This document shows, piece after piece, positions 59,411-64,000 of a DNA stretch of 64,000 nucleotides. Origin of the DNA: Zygnema cylindricum (Eukaryota; Streptophyta; Zygnematophyceae; Zygnematales; Zygnemataceae). Made by a program: the position numbers and the translations under genes. Under the pieces are notes generated by a model. The model saw nothing but the letters and a program-made list of their open reading frames with translations, made no database searches and had not been told where the DNA came from. The stretch is taken from contig JBBHKE010001120.1 in assembly GCA_037447655.1 (NCBI GenBank), positions 1-64,000 on the forward strand, written 5' to 3'. Within the stretch, counting starts at the first letter, position 1; every line of letters starts with the position of its first letter.

Positions 59411-60976
59411 CTCTACTTTAAAATGATGCTTAGGATTTGTTGCAATTGCAATCGCAGCTTGATTATCACAAAATATCTTTTGCACTCCATTTTTCATATA
59501 TCCAAGTTCTTGAAGAAAATATTTCACCCACATTAATTCTTTCACAACCGAAGAAGAGGCCATATACTCAACCTCTATGATGGAGTGAGCAATTACCTTT
59601 TGTTGATTACTGCTCCAACAGCAAGCCCCATTCCCAACATACAACACATACCCAAAACTACACCTCCTCATCGGAGCATCCCCATAACTTGCATCACTCA
59701 AAGTGGTGATGTCAGTATTATCCCCTCTCAAATGAAACCACATATCTCTCGTTCATTTCAAGTATCGCATGACCCTTTTAGTCGCTTCCCAATCTTTCTT
59801 CCTAGGATCGTTCAGACTCCTACTTATTATCCCTATAGCTGTCGCTACATCAAAACGTGTACATTTCATAAAATAGATCAAAAAATTGACAACCTGTTTG
59901 TATGGAATAGTTTGCATAAACTCGTTTTCCTCAGGTCCTAACTCATAATGCAAGATCAAGACTCCCTCATTTGAGCTCCCCTCATTTCTCTTATTTAACT
60001 CCATTGGAGTCGTACAACTATTTGCTTTATCCATTAGAAATTTTTCAATCAAATTTCGTACTGCTTCTTTTTGAGTTAGTCTTATTGTTTTCTTCTCTTT
60101 ATCCCTCTCCATCTGAATTCCCAAAATATACTTTGCTTCCTCTAAGTCCTTCATTTCGAATCTTCTCTTTATATCTTTTTTCAATTCATTAATTTTCTCT
60201 ATTGATTTACTCAAAACAAACAAATTATTAACATAGATAGTAATGAATGTTATACCTTCTTTGTCCTCAAATAGATAGATGGAACAATCCGAACTGTTTT
60301 GGATATTTTTGAAACTTGTCAAAAACTTGTCCAACTTCTTGTTCCATTGGCCTGGAGCTTGCTTTAGTCCATAAAGAGACTTTATCAATCTGCACAACTT
60401 AAATCCTTTCGGTTTTTGCATAAAGATCTTTTCTTCTAGTTTTCCGTGTAAAAAAACGATTTTGATGTCTATCTGGTGCACTTCCATGTGTTTCGCTGCC
60501 GACAAACTAAGTAGAATCCAGACAGAGGGAAATCTAACAACCGGAGTGAAGGTCTTTTCATAATTGATTCCCTCCTTCTGTGTGAACCCCTTTGCCGCAT
60601 TCGCCTTGTATCGCTTGATAGTGTTATCCGGATTGAGTTTCAACTTAAATACCCACTTGCATCCTATCGGCTTTCTGTCCAGAGGACAATCCACCAACTC
60701 CCATGAGTTTGCTTCCATAATGGAATCCATCTCATCATTAATGGCAGTCATCTGTCTACTACGCTCCGTACTATTAATGGATTCGGAGTAAGTTTGGCGT
60801 TCGCTCAAATGTGACAGCTTAGTTACCTTAATGTTCACTTGTATCTCTTGAAGTCTCTTGCTGCTTCTCTTTCCTCTTTCAAACTTGGACGTTGGAATGG
60901 AGGGTAATCTCGGATTTCTCCAAACAACTTCATCTTCTCCCCTATCCGTGGTGTCATGCCACATCTCGTCGGACAC
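59411..60976 (-). pseudogene. Element E reverse transcriptase and RNase H with YVNN
   Basis: A 407-codon open frame (59753-60976) contains DRKPIGCKWVFKLKLNPDNT, MEVHQIDIKIVFLHGKLEEK (motif A), SLYGLKQAPGQWNKKLD and LEEAKYILGIQMERD. The catalytic YVDD is replaced by YVNN (TIYVNNLFVLSK), which removes both metal-binding aspartates. RNase H continues at 59399-59743 (LSDASYGDAPMRRCS, CDNQAAIAIA). A stop separates the two at about 59750. Confidence 0.88.
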
Positions 60977-60984
60977 TTTTCTTG

Positions 60985-62365
60985 TTTATACTTAGGGTTT
61001 AGGACGGGCGGCCGCCACACTAATTTGCATTTGGGTATTATTATGGTTCGCAGGTCCGTACATTGTAAGTTTGACCGTTGGTACATACGTACGTTGAACG
61101 TAATTTTCGCGGCGACGAGTTGGACCGTACGACTTTCATTTTCGACTTCACGTCGTACTTAAGTTTTCTCTCGCAGATTTTGGCATGAGGCGACAGACAA
61201 TTTCATATATTTATTTTGATCGAAGCGACGCTGGGAATCTCGCGGGTATCAAGGAGATATATTTTCGCGCGAGCGGCGACGTTCGTACTTTTGATTTCCA
61301 TCGCAGGTTTTGGCGCGACGCGATGTACAATTTTGAGACACTTATTCCGCGAAGTATGACTTTGGGATGTCGGTGATGCGACGTACTATTTCAAATGTTG
61401 GTGACGCGACGTACGATTTTGAATCATTGGCGACGCAACGTACGATTTCGAAATGTTGGCGACGCACGCTGATTGGTGTATTTTAAGTCGTGAACCCATG
61501 TAGGTTCACGCATTCACATGTAGTTAGGAAGGGTTTTAATCCGCGGATTGTGAATTCTGTAACGTAGGCATATGGTTCTGGTCGCTTATTGGCCAGGACC
61601 CAAACTAGGCGCAGATTACACAGTAAAATACTCTCACGCTATTGGTTAGTTAGAAATGTCAAAAATTGGTACTTTGGTTGTTTCGTTGGTACTTAGGCTA
61701 TTGCTTTAGGTTTTGTACTCTCATAATTTGAGAGTACAGGAATTGATCGAAGAGGACTTACATTTTCTTGTCTTTTTCCCTTGTCTTTTTCTTAGTCAAA
61801 TTGTCAGTGTTTTCCTGCAAGGTTTTTTTCTTCCTTAGCTAATTAAGCGCCTAGTCTTTCTATTTTCTCTATTATACTTTCCTTGTAAGCCCTACAATTT
61901 AATTCACTCGGTTTCGGCCGGAGTCCGCACGGTTTCGCTTCAACAACCTCTTTTGGTGTGGATTTTGGCGACTCTCTCAGGCTATCTCTGGACCTTTGTG
62001 TATGCATTTTGTGAATTGGAGTTGGACTTGTTGTTGTCTAATTTCTGGTGCCTCGATTGGAGTTTGCTTGTGTGTGGAAGGATTCGGTTATCTCGGATTC
62101 TCAATAGCTTTCTATTGCTTGTTTTTGTTATCATTTTTTTGCGATTGGTTATTGGTGTATAGGAATTCGGTTATCTCGGATTCGGCGCAGATTTATAAAT
62201 AAATGGATCTCTCTCTCGGCTTCCCACTCAACTTTCACCTTTTATCCCTTCTACCAGTTATTTATTTTTCATATTGTCATATTAATTTGTGCTTTGTAGT
62301 ATAATTTTTTTTGCTTGAGGATTTTCATTGCTCGTTTGTTCCACCTTTTATGTACAACTGGTTGG
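60985..62365. other. Unidentified insertion in element E (LTR- or SINE-like)
   Basis: About 1.4 kb separates linker coding on either side (EMWHDTTDRGEDEVVWRNPR and ETEEKTRKDRK). It contains repeated CGACGCGACGTAC motifs (61370-61470) and two copies of ATTCGGTTATCTCGGATTC (about 62084 and 62164). I found no clear terminal repeats or target duplication. Confidence 0.45.
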
Positions 62366-63250
62366 GTTGCATGTTTTTTGGTTCGATTAGACACATGCAC
62401 GACAGCGGAGTCCATCTCATGAGGTTCATCGACCATTTCCGGTCTTTCCTCGTTTTTTCCTCGGTTTCAACCGGAATCTGTGACTCCAAGAGAGGTTCAC
62501 TCTTGTTCAGATATTTCTCTTCCATTGCAAGGTCACGCTAAACCAAAGTTCAGCTAGAAGAATCTGAATCTAACTCATTTATGGATTTGATTCTAATTTT
62601 AACCGGTTTAGTGTATTTAAAGGGATCTATGGACTTTCCTTCATCCATAACTACCAAGTGTTTTACTAGAATGATGTTTTCTCTTCCTAGATCATAAACT
62701 CTGTATCCTTTCACATTTTCATCATACACAAATAGGTATCTCGGCTTCCCCCTTCCATCTAACTTCCAATCATGTTTTTCTGTGTTTAGACCAAACACTT
62801 TAATTTCGAACACCTTTTAGTGTGACATATTAGGTTTCTCCTAGTCCATCTTTCACAAGGTGTTTTTCCTTTTACCGCCAAGGTAAGGACTCTATTTTTA
62901 AGATAGTTAGCACAATTCATAGCTTCTGCCCAAAAAACGTTTTCTTATCTTTTTATCCGACAACATACTACGGGCACTATCACTTAATGTCCGATTTAGT
63001 CTCTCGGCTACACTGTTTTTGTTCTATATTATTTGGAACAGTCTTTTGGTGTTGAAACCCTTCCTCTTTCAAGTAATCCTCAAACTCATTAGAAGTGAAT
63101 CCCCCCCCATTATCACTCCTCACTCTCTTTATAGGTGTCTCATGAAGCTTTTCTCTCAATGCATTAAACTTTTGAAAGTAAGCCGAAGCCTTAGATCTGT
63201 TTTTCTACAAATATACTCTAGAGTATCTAGACCAATCATCAGTGATAGTA
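62366..63250 (-). pseudogene. Element E integrase and linker
   Basis: The minus strand has integrase pieces (LTITDDWSRY, a decayed RSDNGG region) with stops and shifts, then YDENVKGYRVYDLGRENIIL and VKHLVVMDEGKSIDPFKYTK as in element C, then an acidic linker. The zinc region and gag are absent. Confidence 0.82.
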
Positions 63251-63261
63251 AGCATAAATCT

Positions 63262-63410
63262 AATTGTGTTGTTAGCGCAAACACAAATTTGTGTTACAAA
63301 TATGGTTGGGAGTTTATTTTACCTCTTTTTGTAGGAGTTAACAATAAAATTTGTTTGTTGCAAATATTTTTGTTAGCACAAACTCAAGTTTGTGATAGAA
63401 ATATGGTTTA
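63262..63410. repeat. Two direct repeats of about 45 bp at the end of element E
   Basis: GTTAGCGCAAACACAAATTT and GTTAGCACAAACTCAAGTTT begin two similar units (about 63264 and 63371). Each has an internal CACAAATTTGTG-like palindrome and ends near ATATGGTT(G/T)-GAGTT. They lie between the truncated copia integrase and the reverse-transcriptase element. Confidence 0.7.
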
Positions 63411-64000
63411 GAGTTAGCGGTTTGGGACCTCGAGCTATTTAATTATGCTCCTCGGTCTGCTCCAACTGTTGAGATTCTTCGGGCTCTTCATCCACCAGCT
63501 CCTACCCCTCAGTCCCCCTCTATTCACACCTTTGAGCAGCTAGAGTGTTTTATCTTGGATCGAGACTCCTTTATTAAAGCCCTTACGACTTCTCCACATC
63601 TTTCAGCGGGGGGTCATTCGGGCACTGTTTATGAGCTATTTCGCAACGTTTTGCCTGCGGAATCTGGTGCTTGTGGTTTTGATATGTTTTTTCGAGTTTG
63701 TTCCCTTATTGCGGCTGGCATTGTCCCTTCCCGTATTTGTGATCTCCTCACGGCCTCTCGCCTCGTAGCTATCACCAAACCAAATAGGGGAATCCGTCAT
63801 TTTGCATTGGGCGAGGTATTGTACCGATTGGTGGCTCATGCCATTTGCATCAAGCTCCAGCCTGCTTTCCGTGGTTATTTCTCCCCTCATCAGTTCAGAG
63901 TGGCAACCCGCGGGGTTGTGAGGCCGTGTTCCACGGGATCAAGGCTTTGTTAGATGCCCATCCGGATTGGTTAGTGCTCCAGTTGGATGTTTCTAATGCC
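63411..64000 (+). pseudogene. 5' half of non-LTR-type reverse transcriptase (cut by window end)
   Basis: A frame from about 63411 includes PTPQSPSIHTFEQLECFILD, HLSAGGHSGTVYELFRNVLP and LLTASRLVAITKPNRGIRHF (fingers region of a reverse transcriptase), then ALGEVLYRLVAHAICIKLQP and FRGYFSPHQF. A one-base shift near 63911-63917 moves the frame to GCEAVFHGIKALLDAHPDW, which reaches LVLQLDVSNA. The Asp there fits polymerase motif A. The window ends before the YxDD motif. It is inferred to be the same family as the 3' ends at 24.3 and 10.2 kb, although no overlap between the halves is available. Confidence 0.75.

Larger units (their letters stand above)
56751..63250 (-). mobile_element. Copia element E internal region, 5'-truncated and multiply interrupted
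   Basis: Polymerase, integrase and RNase H parts are present in copia order, close to element C. Gag, the primer-binding site and 5' LTR are missing beyond about 63250. Interruptions are a family D solo LTR (56940-59410) with a nested family A solo LTR, and an unidentified insertion of about 1.4 kb (about 60985-62365). Confidence 0.88.

Overview
The window is nuclear DNA of a plant (streptophyte). It carries spliced genes for a plastid-type Hsp70, the Ran-binding protein RanBP1, ribosomal protein L19 and a zinc-finger/UBA-like protein, among Ty1/copia LTR retrotransposons, hAT elements, MITEs, a non-LTR-type reverse transcriptase family and long simple repeats. I cannot name the species. The mix of elements is compatible with a non-seed plant or a charophyte relative, but that is a weak inference.

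Layout. Bases 1-953 hold the 5' end of a plastid Hsp70 gene on the minus strand, cut by the window edge. A purine-rich block (2.38-4.25 kb) with about 97 GA repeats follows. RanBP1 (6686-8143, +) has four coding exons. A decayed reverse-transcriptase 3' end (10.19-11.0 kb, -) and a MITE lie before RPL19 (14564-15889, -, four exons, apparently complete). From 19596 to 23734 (-) is a multi-exon gene with a RING-like zinc-binding N terminus and UBA-like segments. Two of its introns contain MITEs of one family, each starting exactly at the TA of a GTAAGTA splice donor.

From 24 kb onward almost everything is mobile DNA. A second reverse-transcriptase 3' end (24.28-25.37 kb) precedes an LTR (family A here) and a broken hAT transposase gene. 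The hAT gene is split by a gag-only, TR-GAG-like LTR element (27793-32059). Next come three MITEs in CAG/AGT-rich repeats, a pyrimidine block, a hAT-type MITE with an 8-bp target duplication (35532-36203) and an octamer array with G-quadruplex potential (38.14-38.98 kb). Copia element C (40268-47882, -) is complete in structure. It is flanked by the duplication GAAGT, sits inside an older LTR of family B, and itself carries a solo LTR (family D, 44041-45148). A crowded zone of family B fragments spans 47.9-54.6 kb and contains a 10-N assembly gap. Copia element E (55795-63250, -) is interrupted by a second family D solo LTR, which in turn holds a family A solo LTR with perfect target duplications. 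The window ends in the 5' half of another copy of the reverse-transcriptase family.

The cellular genes are housekeeping genes with no evident functional link. The elements form a readable insertion history. Families A and C share a primer-binding site complementary to the anticodon arm of initiator tRNA-Met (half-tRNA priming), a polypurine tract and a tRNA T-arm-like hairpin. No complete, intact autonomous element was found.
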